From JAPKZH01 sp964537875 (GTDB taxonomy: Bacteria; Acidobacteriota; Aminicenantia; Aminicenantales; UBA4085), in the NCBI GenBank assembly GCA_964537875.1, contig CAZIDN010000009.1, positions 23,273 through 87,272 of the forward strand: 64,000 nucleotides of DNA, read 5' to 3'. Each line of letters opens with the position of its first letter. Position 1 is the first letter of the stretch. Of this stretch, positions 42,427 through 50,144 are shown one piece after another. The notes under the pieces were generated by a model. The model saw only the letters and a program-made list of their open reading frames with translations, ran no database searches and was not told where the DNA came from. The translations under genes and the position numbers were made by a program.

Positions 42427-43344
42427 ATGTCTGTGTACGCCGGCTTCGACCTCGGAGGCACTCAGCTCAAGTATGGGCTCACCGACGAATCCGGCGTCGT
42501 TCTTTTCAAGGATAAAGCTCCCACCCCGCCGACCATCGGCGGGCTGATGGACCTCCTGGAATCTCTCTGGAAAGATCTCCAAAAAAGAGAGGCCGGGAAA
42601 ATCAAAGCCGCGGGCTTCGGCATCCCTGGTATCTACAGTTTGAAGGAAAAGAAAATTTTCCAGTCGCCCAACTATGCCGACCTGGACAACTTCGACTTGT
42701 ATCCCGCCGTTTCCCGGTTCATCAAAGCGCCTTTCTGGATCGACAACGACGCCAACATGGCCGCCTTCGGCGAATGGTCATGCGGCGCGGGCCGGGGCGT
42801 TTCGAGTATGATCCTGCTCACCATCGGGACCGGCATCGGCGGCGGGATCATCCTCGACGGCAAGCTGTGGCAGGGAAGCTGCGGCTATGCCGGCGAGATC
42901 GGACATATCGTTGTGAACCCCAGGGGCATCCGGTGCAAGTGCGGCATCCAAGGATGTCTCGAAACCGAAGCCTCTGCCCCGGCGGTCGTCAGGAAGTATG
43001 CGGCCATTCGAAAAACAAACGAAGCGGTCACGGCCGAAGAAATCTATCACAGGGCCAAGGGGGGCGAGGAAGCCGCCCGCCGGGCTTTTGCTCAAGCGGG
43101 ATATTATTTGGGGATCGGGCTCGGCATGGTCATCAACCTGCTCAACCCGGAGAAGATCCTGCTGGGCGGCGGTGTTATGACGACCGGCGAATACCTTTTA
43201 GCGCCGACCCTAGAGGAGGCCCGGAGGCGGTCCTATAAGGCCACGTTCTCCTGCTGTTCCATCGAAAAGGCCGGCCTGGGCAATGATGCCGGGTTGATCG
43301 GGGCCGCTTCCTGGGCCCGGGTCAATCTAATACAAACGCAATAA
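42427..43344 (+). CDS. ROK-family sugar kinase (glucokinase-like)
   Basis: ATG 42427 with AGAGG upstream is chosen over GTG 42421. The protein has the ROK features: phosphate-binding GFDLGGTQLKYGL at the N-terminus, IDNDANMAAFGEW with the catalytic Asp, and TIGTGIGGGII. The zinc motif reads GEIGHIVVNPRGIRCKCGIQGCLET, with the CxCGxxGCxE signature. GVMTTGEY and GLGNDAGLIGAA follow. It phosphorylates glucose or a related hexose. There is no DNA-binding domain, so it is an enzyme rather than a repressor. Confidence 0.88.
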   Translation: MSVYAGFDLGGTQLKYGLTDESGVVLFKDKAPTPPTIGGLMDLLESLWKDLQKREAGKIKAAGFGIPGIYSLKEKKIFQSPNYADLDNFDLYPAVSRFIKAPFWIDNDANMAAFGEWSCGAGRGVSSMILLTIGTGIGGGIILDGKLWQGSCGYAGEIGHIVVNPRGIRCKCGIQGCLETEASAPAVVRKYAAIRKTNEAVTAEEIYHRAKGGEEAARRAFAQAGYYLGIGLGMVINLLNPEKILLGGGVMTTGEYLLAPTLEEARRRSYKATFSCCSIEKAGLGNDAGLIGAASWARVNLIQTQ

Positions 43345-43361
43345 ATAAAGTGACAATGTAT

Positions 43362-43487
43362 GGGCGGCGATTAGGCCGCCCTCAAGCCCCCATAGCGGAG
43401 GGGGACCCCGTCGGCTTTCCCGACGGGGGGAACCGACGGGACTGGTTCCCCGGGGCCCGGGGGCTGCGGGCGGCCTAATCGCCGCCC
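43362..43487. mobile_element. Core element C, copy 2, inside perfect 20-bp inverted arms
   Basis: GGGCGGCGATTAGGCCGCCC (43362-43381) and its exact reverse complement (43468-43487) flank a core that matches copy 1: CCCCCATAGCGGAGGGGG, a CCGTCGG/CCGACGGGG hairpin and GGAACCGACGGGACTGGTTCC. Arm sequences differ completely from copy 1. Weak inverted similarity continues outside the arms (TGACAATG / GGATGTCA). Confidence 0.7.
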
Positions 43488-43590
43488 GAACGGGGATGTC
43501 ATTTTAACTATTACGTTGATATTAGAATCTCCCTAAATTAGAAAATTGGATTCAAATCCAAAAAAAGGATTTTCCGCCCATTAAATTATT

Positions 43591-43753
43591 GGGATCTCTT
43601 CCTTTGTGTGTGGGGAAAAATCGTTTGGGAACCGATCCGGAGACAGCCTCGCTCCCCATCCGGGTTTTTAACGTCGTTCCCGAGCCCTCCATGGTCGCTT
43701 CGGCCGTCTCCTGACCGTTTCCCTTTCCTCCCCACACGAAATGGAAGAGAACC
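43591..43753. repeat. Fold-back repeat D, copy 2
   Basis: The right end reads AATGGAAGAGAACC and the left end GGGATCTCTTCC. Each arm is about 50 bases, with GGGAA-CGATCCGGAGAC near the apex and loop sequence CTCGCTCCCCATCCGGG. It carries an extra block of about 33 bases compared with the copy at 61475, and that block is shared with the half copy at 6376. It lies upstream of the first TonB receptor. Confidence 0.7.
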
Positions 43754-43827
43754 AATTATTGTTATTAAAGGCCGTTCGTTGGAGAAAAAATCAAAATAAA
43801 CTTCCTTTTTTTAGCACACGTTTCGCT

Positions 43828-43833
43828 TATAAT
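43828..43833 (+). promoter_or_regulatory. Predicted -10 box upstream of TonB receptor 1
   Basis: A perfect TATAAT at 43828-43833 lies 41 bases before the ATG. The -35 region at 17-18 bases is only a T-run (CCTTTTT), so activation by a regulator would be needed or the match is incidental. Confidence 0.45.
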
Positions 43834-43873
43834 AAAAGTAAAATGGTTAGCTTTTTCCAAATAAGGAGGTCCC

Positions 43874-46800
43874 ATGATCAAAAAAATTGTCCACGTCATC
43901 CTTGTCCTCCTCTTGGCTTTCGGCATTTCTTCCCTGAGCTTTGCTCAGCGGCAGACCGGCTCCATCCACGGCCAGGTCATCGACAAGGAAAAGAACCCGC
44001 TTCCCGGGGCGACCGTCTCTATTTCTGGTCCTGCCCTGATGGGAACGAGTAATTACGTGACATCGGAAACGGGCCTATTCCGTTTTCCCTCCTTGCTTCC
44101 CGGCACGTACGAGGTGCGGGTGGAAATGCCGGGCTTCAAGACCCAGCTCCGGAAGGGCATCGTTGTCAGCGTTGGAAAAACGACCGATATCACCGTGGAC
44201 CTTGAGGTTGCGACCATCGAGGAAGAGGTGACTGTCGTGGCGGCATCTCCCGTCGTCGACATCAAGTCGACAAAGATCAATGTCAACTACAGCGCCCAGT
44301 TCCTGGCCAGCATCCCGATGAACCGTGACCTGTACGACATCCAGAACTCTGTCCCGGGCGCCATCTCCGAAGGCATCGATTACCGCCGGACGTCCTCCAT
44401 TCTCGGCGGCACGGTTCGCAGCCAGCTCTACGCCCTGGACGGCGTCCCGATGAACGACCCGGCCACGAACTATTCCATGGCCAATATCAACGTCGACGTC
44501 TACGAAGAGATCGAGTTCGAGCTCACCGGCCATCCCGCCGAAGTGGGCCAGACCGACTCCACCTACCTCAACATCGTCACCAAGAGCGGAGGCAACAAAT
44601 TTTCCGGCGGCGGCATCTTTTATTACACCGGAAAGAGCCTGGCCGAAAATCTGTTCAGCCCCGAGCAGATCCGGTCCTTGAACGTCAACGCGCCGGAAAG
44701 CTTCACGGATTCCAAGGACTTCTCGCTCAACCTCGGCGGGCCCCTTCTCAAGGACAAGGCCTGGTTCTTCCTCAACGGCCGCCGGCTGGCCTGGCAGCAG
44801 GCCTATGCAGGAACGCCGGAAACACGGATGATCAGGCTGGGATTCACGGACGCCAACAAGATCAACCACTACGGCCTCGAGCATCAGGAATGGCTGGGAT
44901 TTGCCAAGCTGACCATCCAGGCGACCAAGCAGATCCGGTACATGGGCATGTTCCATTACAACCACATCTACGAGCCGATCTATTCAAACTCCGTCGGGAG
45001 CGACGCCGCCTATGAATACCTCGAACGATGGGACCATGAAAACACGTACACGACAACCCACCAATTCAATATCGTCCTCAACCAGAACACGTACGTGGAC
45101 GTCCGAGGCACATACATCCGCCGCTATTTCCCGCTCCATTCGATCACCCAAGGCGACTACACATATTATGATTACACCCAGAAGGTCTACTGGGGATCGT
45201 CACCCTACAATGACGAATACATCCGGAAAAAGATGCTGGGCTCGGCCTCGATCACCCGGTTCCAGGATGATTTCTTGGGCGCCAACCACGAGTCCAAGGC
45301 CGGGGTCGAGTTCGACCAGAGCGAATACCACCGCGACTGGTACAGGTCGAACCCGTATTATTTCTACTGGTATGACTATGTCAATAAAGATCCTTACTAT
45401 TATTCGACCTCGAAAGCACAGGGCCGCCTGAGGATCAGGACCTGCACTCCTGAAAAAGGCATGTGGGACGTCCAGGACAACGCCCGCCGTTTCTCCGGCT
45501 ACATCCAGGACAGCATCATCACGGGCAGGCTGGCCCTCAACCTCGGCGTCCGCTTCGACTATTCCTACCAGTACGAGCCGGAGCAGACCAGGCCCGATCT
45601 GAGATTCGACGCCAGGCCGCCGCTCCTGAATCCCGCCATCACGGACTCCAATGCGCTCCTCGTCGCCCTGGGCGAGCAGCTTCGCAGCGAAGGCAAGATT
45701 TCCCCGTTCGACGCCTTGACCACGCCCTACAAAAAACCGGTGGAATTCACGACGCTATCGCCGCGCCTCGGCGTGGTCTATGACATCTTCGGCAACGGAA
45801 AGACCGCCTTCAAGCTTTCCTTCGCCCGCTACTACGAGCCCATCTGGACGGCCAAATACAACGGCGGACAGATCTTCGGCGCCAGCTCGATCAACTACTA
45901 CTGGAACGATCTCAATAAGAACAAGCTGTTGGACCTTCCGCCGACCGACAGCTACGTCGTCCAATCCTATCCCGAGCAGGACCCGAATTACTCTTATTAC
46001 GGCAATCTCAAATCTCCGTACATGGACGAAATCACGGCGGGGATCGAGCAGGAAATCGTCAAGGACTTCAAGCTCGGCTTTGAATTCATCTGGAAACAGA
46101 ATAAAAACATCGTTGACGACTTCGACATCGTCAACGGCTATGACATCAACGCCTCGGATGAGAAGGGCCCCATCTGGCTGCCCTTCACCTTCGTCGATCC
46201 GGGTTGGGATGGCAAGTTCAGCACGGCCGACGACCAGACCATGACGATCTACGGCTTGAGAGCCGACCGCCCGGCGCCGATATGGAAAGGAGCCAACCCT
46301 CCCGAAGCCAAAAGAAAGTATTGGGCCACGATTCTGACTTTTGACAAGCGAATGTCCGATAAATGGCAGCTCAAGGGCTCAATCCTCTATAGCTCCTTCA
46401 AGGGAAACGCCGGCGCCGAATACAGCCCGACCGAGGGCGAATCAGGCATGTTCGACAATCCCAATACTCTCATCAACACCTACGGCCCCCTGTCCTTCGA
46501 CAGGCCTCTCCAGATCAAGATTATGGGGACGTACATTCTCCCCTATGATTTTATCGTCAGCGCCTACTTCCAGTTCCGGTCCGGAAGCCCATGGGGAAGA
46601 ACTCTGGACCGGGTGTACTTTCCCAGCAATTACATGGGCTTCGGCACCTATGATTCCTACTACGCCGTCAACGCCGAGGTTCCCGGGACAGAGAGAAACC
46701 CCTCTTATACCAACCTCGATTTTCGTCTTGAAAAAGCCTTCAAGCTCGGCGGCGTCGGAAAATTGGACTTCTATATGGACATCTTCAACCTGGGCGGCCG

Positions 46801-46948
46801 GGGCGGAGTCAATGTCAACCAAAACCCGGCGGCAACTCTCCGCTACGACAGGACCCCCGCGACATACGCGCTCTCCACGACCTACGGCCTCGTCACCAGC
46901 ATCTACGGAGTGCGCTCCATTCGCTTCGGGGCGCGCTTCAGTTTCTAG
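43874..46948 (+). CDS. TonB-dependent outer membrane receptor 1 (Oar-like)
   Basis: The 1024-residue protein has a signal peptide (KKIVHVILVLLLAFGISSLSFAQ). A carboxypeptidase-regulatory-like domain follows (GSIHGQVIDKEKNPLPGATVSISG to FRFPSLLPGTYEVRVEMPGF), then a plug domain from about residue 115. The plug includes LYALDGVPMNDPATNYSMANINVDVYEEIEFELTG. The rest is a large barrel ending in IRFGARFSF with the terminal Phe expected of outer membrane proteins. Substrate is unknown; peptides or oligosaccharides are typical for related receptors. AAGGAGG precedes the ATG. It is convergent with the GWxTD operon. Confidence 0.88.
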   Translation: MIKKIVHVILVLLLAFGISSLSFAQRQTGSIHGQVIDKEKNPLPGATVSISGPALMGTSNYVTSETGLFRFPSLLPGTYEVRVEMPGFKTQLRKGIVVSVGKTTDITVDLEVATIEEEVTVVAASPVVDIKSTKINVNYSAQFLASIPMNRDLYDIQNSVPGAISEGIDYRRTSSILGGTVRSQLYALDGVPMNDPATNYSMANINVDVYEEIEFELTGHPAEVGQTDSTYLNIVTKSGGNKFSGGGIFYYTGKSLAENLFSPEQIRSLNVNAPESFTDSKDFSLNLGGPLLKDKAWFFLNGRRLAWQQAYAGTPETRMIRLGFTDANKINHYGLEHQEWLGFAKLTIQATKQIRYMGMFHYNHIYEPIYSNSVGSDAAYEYLERWDHENTYTTTHQFNIVLNQNTYVDVRGTYIRRYFPLHSITQGDYTYYDYTQKVYWGSSPYNDEYIRKKMLGSASITRFQDDFLGANHESKAGVEFDQSEYHRDWYRSNPYYFYWYDYVNKDPYYYSTSKAQGRLRIRTCTPEKGMWDVQDNARRFSGYIQDSIITGRLALNLGVRFDYSYQYEPEQTRPDLRFDARPPLLNPAITDSNALLVALGEQLRSEGKISPFDALTTPYKKPVEFTTLSPRLGVVYDIFGNGKTAFKLSFARYYEPIWTAKYNGGQIFGASSINYYWNDLNKNKLLDLPPTDSYVVQSYPEQDPNYSYYGNLKSPYMDEITAGIEQEIVKDFKLGFEFIWKQNKNIVDDFDIVNGYDINASDEKGPIWLPFTFVDPGWDGKFSTADDQTMTIYGLRADRPAPIWKGANPPEAKRKYWATILTFDKRMSDKWQLKGSILYSSFKGNAGAEYSPTEGESGMFDNPNTLINTYGPLSFDRPLQIKIMGTYILPYDFIVSAYFQFRSGSPWGRTLDRVYFPSNYMGFGTYDSYYAVNAEVPGTERNPSYTNLDFRLEKAFKLGGVGKLDFYMDIFNLGGRGGVNVNQNPAATLRYDRTPATYALSTTYGLVTSIYGVRSIRFGARFSF

Positions 46949-46953
46949 GCCGG

Positions 46954-46986
46954 CAAAAAAAAGGGGCGGTCCGGAAACCGCCCCTA
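46954..46986 (-). terminator. Intrinsic terminator of the TonB receptor 2-GWxTD operon
   Basis: GGGGCGGT (46963-46970) and ACCGCCCC form a strong hairpin around a short loop. Read on the minus strand it is followed by eight T, so it ends transcription from the GWxTD genes. On the plus strand the tail TATTCTCT is weaker, but it may also stop transcripts from the convergent receptor gene. Confidence 0.8.
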
Positions 46987-47006
46987 TTCTCTCTTCCCGA
47001 AACGTC

Positions 47007-47978
47007 CTACTTGAATTCCAGGGCTTTGGTCAAGACTTCATTGCCCGTCTTGTTGGTCAGAGTGACATACATCAGGCTTTTGCCTTGACGAATCTGTTCG
47101 ACTTTCTGGCTGCCGACAATCGAAAGAGGGATCTCGATGACGAAGCTTTTTCCTCCCTTCTCAGCCAGCTCGGACTCATCGAGAACCACGTTATGGACGC
47201 TTTTGTGATCCCAGACGAGCTCTTTTTTTGAATCCCGGAGCTCCAACAAGACCTCCAGCGCCGTGGTCATCTTTTTTCCCTCCGATTTGAACCAGATCCG
47301 GCCATAAGAGACGTCCAGGTTGACCACACCCTCGATCTTCTGCTCGTCCTGGGCCGTCAGCCTCAAGCCGGCGTTGAAGTCGAACAGGCGCTTCTCCTCC
47401 TTGAACGTCTTCTGGGCCTCGCCCTGGGCCAGGTTGAGCTCGTGCATATACATGAGGTTGATATCCCTCAGGCCCGAGAGGTCGTAGCTCACCAGCTTAT
47501 ATGATCCGGTGCAGCTGGGATCGGAAAATATCACGGGGAAATTCCCATAGTACCAGATCTCGACGCAGCGCGTGGAAGGGTCGCCGCCCATCGGCTGGCT
47601 GGTCTTGTCCGTGGGCGGGCCGAACAGGATATAGATCCGTCCCCTGTCCGTTAGCCAGCCGGGGATCCCTTCGCTGGCGAACTGCTTCGTGGCCAGTTCG
47701 ATGCGGTTGAAATACTCGATTTTGAATTCGTTTTCCTCCGTATCGGGGTCCGGGTCGCGCCGCTTCCAGAACTCTTCGATGAACTTCGGCTTCTCGGAAT
47801 CGGGAAGTTCCAGGAAGATCTTTCGCTCTTCACGGGTGACGATAAACCGGACCTTGGATAAAAAATCGGCATTCTCCGGGGAGAGCTTTTGCTCCAGGTT
47901 GTAGAGCTTGCAGGAGGCGGACAGGGCGATTGCGGCCAGAAGGCTTAGAAACATTATTTTGGAAACGGTTTTGCTCAT
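47007..47978 (-). CDS. GWxTD-domain lipoprotein
   Basis: ATG 47978 with GAGGGA upstream is chosen; the longer frame runs into the gene before it. The leader ends in a lipobox-like LSASC, so the 323-residue product is probably a lipoprotein. It carries the GWxTD signature as GWLTDRGRIYILFGPP, preceded by FWKRRDPDPDTEENEFKIEYFNRI, the family's usual lead-in. The C-terminal 150 residues are beta-rich. The function of the GWxTD family is not established. The start overlaps the stop of the longer GWxTD gene (ATGA), so the two are coupled. Confidence 0.85.
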   Translation of the reverse strand: MSKTVSKIMFLSLLAAIALSASCKLYNLEQKLSPENADFLSKVRFIVTREERKIFLELPDSEKPKFIEEFWKRRDPDPDTEENEFKIEYFNRIELATKQFASEGIPGWLTDRGRIYILFGPPTDKTSQPMGGDPSTRCVEIWYYGNFPVIFSDPSCTGSYKLVSYDLSGLRDINLMYMHELNLAQGEAQKTFKEEKRLFDFNAGLRLTAQDEQKIEGVVNLDVSYGRIWFKSEGKKMTTALEVLLELRDSKKELVWDHKSVHNVVLDESELAEKGGKSFVIEIPLSIVGSQKVEQIRQGKSLMYVTLTNKTGNEVLTKALEFK

Positions 47979-50038
47979 CTTTTCTCCCTCAAGGCCTGGA
48001 CGTTCTTTCGGATTTGCGGCTGGTTGGGACTGATCTCGAGGGACTTTTCCCAGACCGCCAGCGCTTCCTTGGTCTTGCCGAGCTCGAGATAGCATTCGCC
48101 GATGGCATTGAGCAGGTTGACGTTGACGCCGAAATGAGAGACGGCTTGGTCAAAGATCTCGACGGCCTTGGCGAAATCACGCAATTTTTGATGGGCCTGG
48201 CCGGCCAGGACGTAGATCTCGTATTTTGGAGACTGAGTCTGGGTCAAGAAGGGCTGAAGCACGGGCGGTATTTTAGCGTATTCGGCCAGGGCGGAATAAG
48301 CTTGGGCCAAGCCGAGGGCGATGTCCGGAGAATTGCCGCTTTTCTGGAGGGCCTTTTCCAGGGAGGCCTTGGCCTCTTCGGCCCGGCCGGAATTCAGGAG
48401 CTGGATCCCGACGAGATAATCATAAACCGGATCCCCAGATTCCGGCATAAGCTTGGAATAATACCAAGGGCGGGGGATGGCGGCCTGGTGGGACACATCG
48501 AATTCCTCCGAGCCGGCGATGAGCTCCCGTCCATCCGCAACGACGGAGACCTTCAGGTTATAATGGGCTGGGACAAAATCGGCCAGCGGAAATTCTTGAA
48601 GAACATCGGGAAAATCGCCGACCTCGGGGATGGGGCGATTTTTTTCAAAGGCCGTCTGGCCGTCTTTCAAAAAAGTGAACCGGATGAGCCCGGACCGCTT
48701 CTGCTCCGGAGTGAGGCCGAACACCTGGAAGGCCACGGCCAGCATGTCGCTCTTGGCAAAGACGCGGCCCGGCTGGCAGTAGACCTGATAGGGGCCGATT
48801 TGAAAAGGCTTGATTCTCTTTTTGGCCGTGTCGGCGCGCCCGCTCTTGTACCCGAGAATCGGCAGCGTCATTTGCAGGGCCGGGGATTCGCCGGGAATGA
48901 CCAGGGTTTGCTCGAGCGAAGTGAATTCTTTGGAGATCTCATTCTTGACCAGGATCGAGAGCTTATAGGTCCCCGGGATGAGCGGAAAAAGATCATTCAG
49001 GTCGAACGGCTGGAAGTTAGCTTGTTTCATCTGGGCTTCGTCCATATTCACCGTATAGGTCTTGTCGAACTGATAGATCAGCTTCCCGTCCAGCGAATGG
49101 ACCGTGCCGTTGAGCTTGAGGGTCGTGTAGTACTTGTTTTCATAGGCATTGACCGAAAGCCGCTTCGGCTCTATGGCATAATGAACGAAATAGAGTCCGG
49201 AAGGCTCCCGCACCACCTTGATCAGAGAATCACTGTCCAGGTAGTTGGTGCTGTATTCGACCTCGACGGTATCCTTGTATTGGAGAAACTTCTGGGCATA
49301 CCGTTCCTCGATCTGGCTTTTGGGCGAGTTCTCGACCTTCTGGAGGAGCATGTCCGAAGCCAGGGTCGGTCGGCCCATGGTGGACACGGATTCGCCCGGG
49401 ATGAGAGAAAGGGAGACGTCCGCCACGGTCGGTTCGATCTCTCGCAAGCTCTGATAGGCCGTCAGATAATCCGCGGGATCGCCGGAAATGCCTGTTAAAA
49501 GGGCTTGCGGGCCGTCCTTGGATGGGCTATAGAGTTTGTAATCGCCCAGGCCTCCGTGCTGGAAGAACATAATGTTGAATCCCGGCGGAAGGCCGAGGTC
49601 GGCCTTATTCTGGTAAAACCAGATCTCTGTGGGATAGATCCCCGATTTCCCCTCAAACCTTTGAACATCGTTGGGCTCTCCCAGGATGATGTAGATCCGG
49701 CCGCGGTCCGTCCTCCATCCCGCCATGGGCGAAGACCGGCCGTAAAAATGGTTGGCATAGTTGATCCGGCGGTAATGCTCGGTCCTGAACTCGTTATCCG
49801 GGGTATTCGGAGTCGGATCCCTGTGCTTCCAGAAGGCGTCGATAAAGAGATCGCGCTCCCTGTCCGTTTGGAGCTTTAAAAAAACATCCCGCTCCACGGG
49901 GGTGATAATATAGACGACCTCCTCGTCCAGCCATTTCTTATACTGGGAGGGAAGCTGAATTTTCTGGGCATACATAACCTGAAAAACCAGGGATAGGGCC
50001 AGGATCAGGCAAAGGATCGAAAGCGAGCGTAGTTTCAC
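47975..50038 (-). CDS. Exported GWxTD-domain protein with TPR repeats
   Basis: The 687-residue protein starts at GTG 50038 with AAAGGAG seven bases upstream and has a signal peptide (LSILCLILALSLVFQVMYAQ). The GWxTD motif is GWRTDRGRIYIILGEP after FWKHRDPTPNTPDNEFRTEHYRRI. A central beta-rich region is followed by C-terminal TPR-like helices (AEEAKASLEKALQKSG, AYSALAEYAKIPPVL, LLNAIGECYLELGKTKEALAVWEKSLEISP). It probably acts as a periplasmic or outer-membrane-attached scaffold with the smaller GWxTD lipoprotein and TonB receptor 2. Confidence 0.87.
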   Translation of the reverse strand: MKLRSLSILCLILALSLVFQVMYAQKIQLPSQYKKWLDEEVVYIITPVERDVFLKLQTDRERDLFIDAFWKHRDPTPNTPDNEFRTEHYRRINYANHFYGRSSPMAGWRTDRGRIYIILGEPNDVQRFEGKSGIYPTEIWFYQNKADLGLPPGFNIMFFQHGGLGDYKLYSPSKDGPQALLTGISGDPADYLTAYQSLREIEPTVADVSLSLIPGESVSTMGRPTLASDMLLQKVENSPKSQIEERYAQKFLQYKDTVEVEYSTNYLDSDSLIKVVREPSGLYFVHYAIEPKRLSVNAYENKYYTTLKLNGTVHSLDGKLIYQFDKTYTVNMDEAQMKQANFQPFDLNDLFPLIPGTYKLSILVKNEISKEFTSLEQTLVIPGESPALQMTLPILGYKSGRADTAKKRIKPFQIGPYQVYCQPGRVFAKSDMLAVAFQVFGLTPEQKRSGLIRFTFLKDGQTAFEKNRPIPEVGDFPDVLQEFPLADFVPAHYNLKVSVVADGRELIAGSEEFDVSHQAAIPRPWYYSKLMPESGDPVYDYLVGIQLLNSGRAEEAKASLEKALQKSGNSPDIALGLAQAYSALAEYAKIPPVLQPFLTQTQSPKYEIYVLAGQAHQKLRDFAKAVEIFDQAVSHFGVNVNLLNAIGECYLELGKTKEALAVWEKSLEISPNQPQIRKNVQALREKR

Positions 50039-50144
50039 GGCAAAACTCCTTTACCCTTAAAAAATAATCCTATCCCCGAATAAAAGCAAGCTGGAGGAAC
50101 GGTAGGGGAGGCACAAGCCTCCCCTTTTGGTCAGTTGCGGAGGT

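Noticed and set aside
46963..46984. GC-rich hairpin as another dispersed repeat
   Set aside because: It is unique in the window and has the hairpin-plus-T-run form of an intrinsic terminator.
47930..49498. Plus-strand frame of 522 codons opposite the GWxTD/TPR gene
   Set aside because: The GWxTD signature, TPRs and SD are on the minus strand; the plus frame is a shadow.
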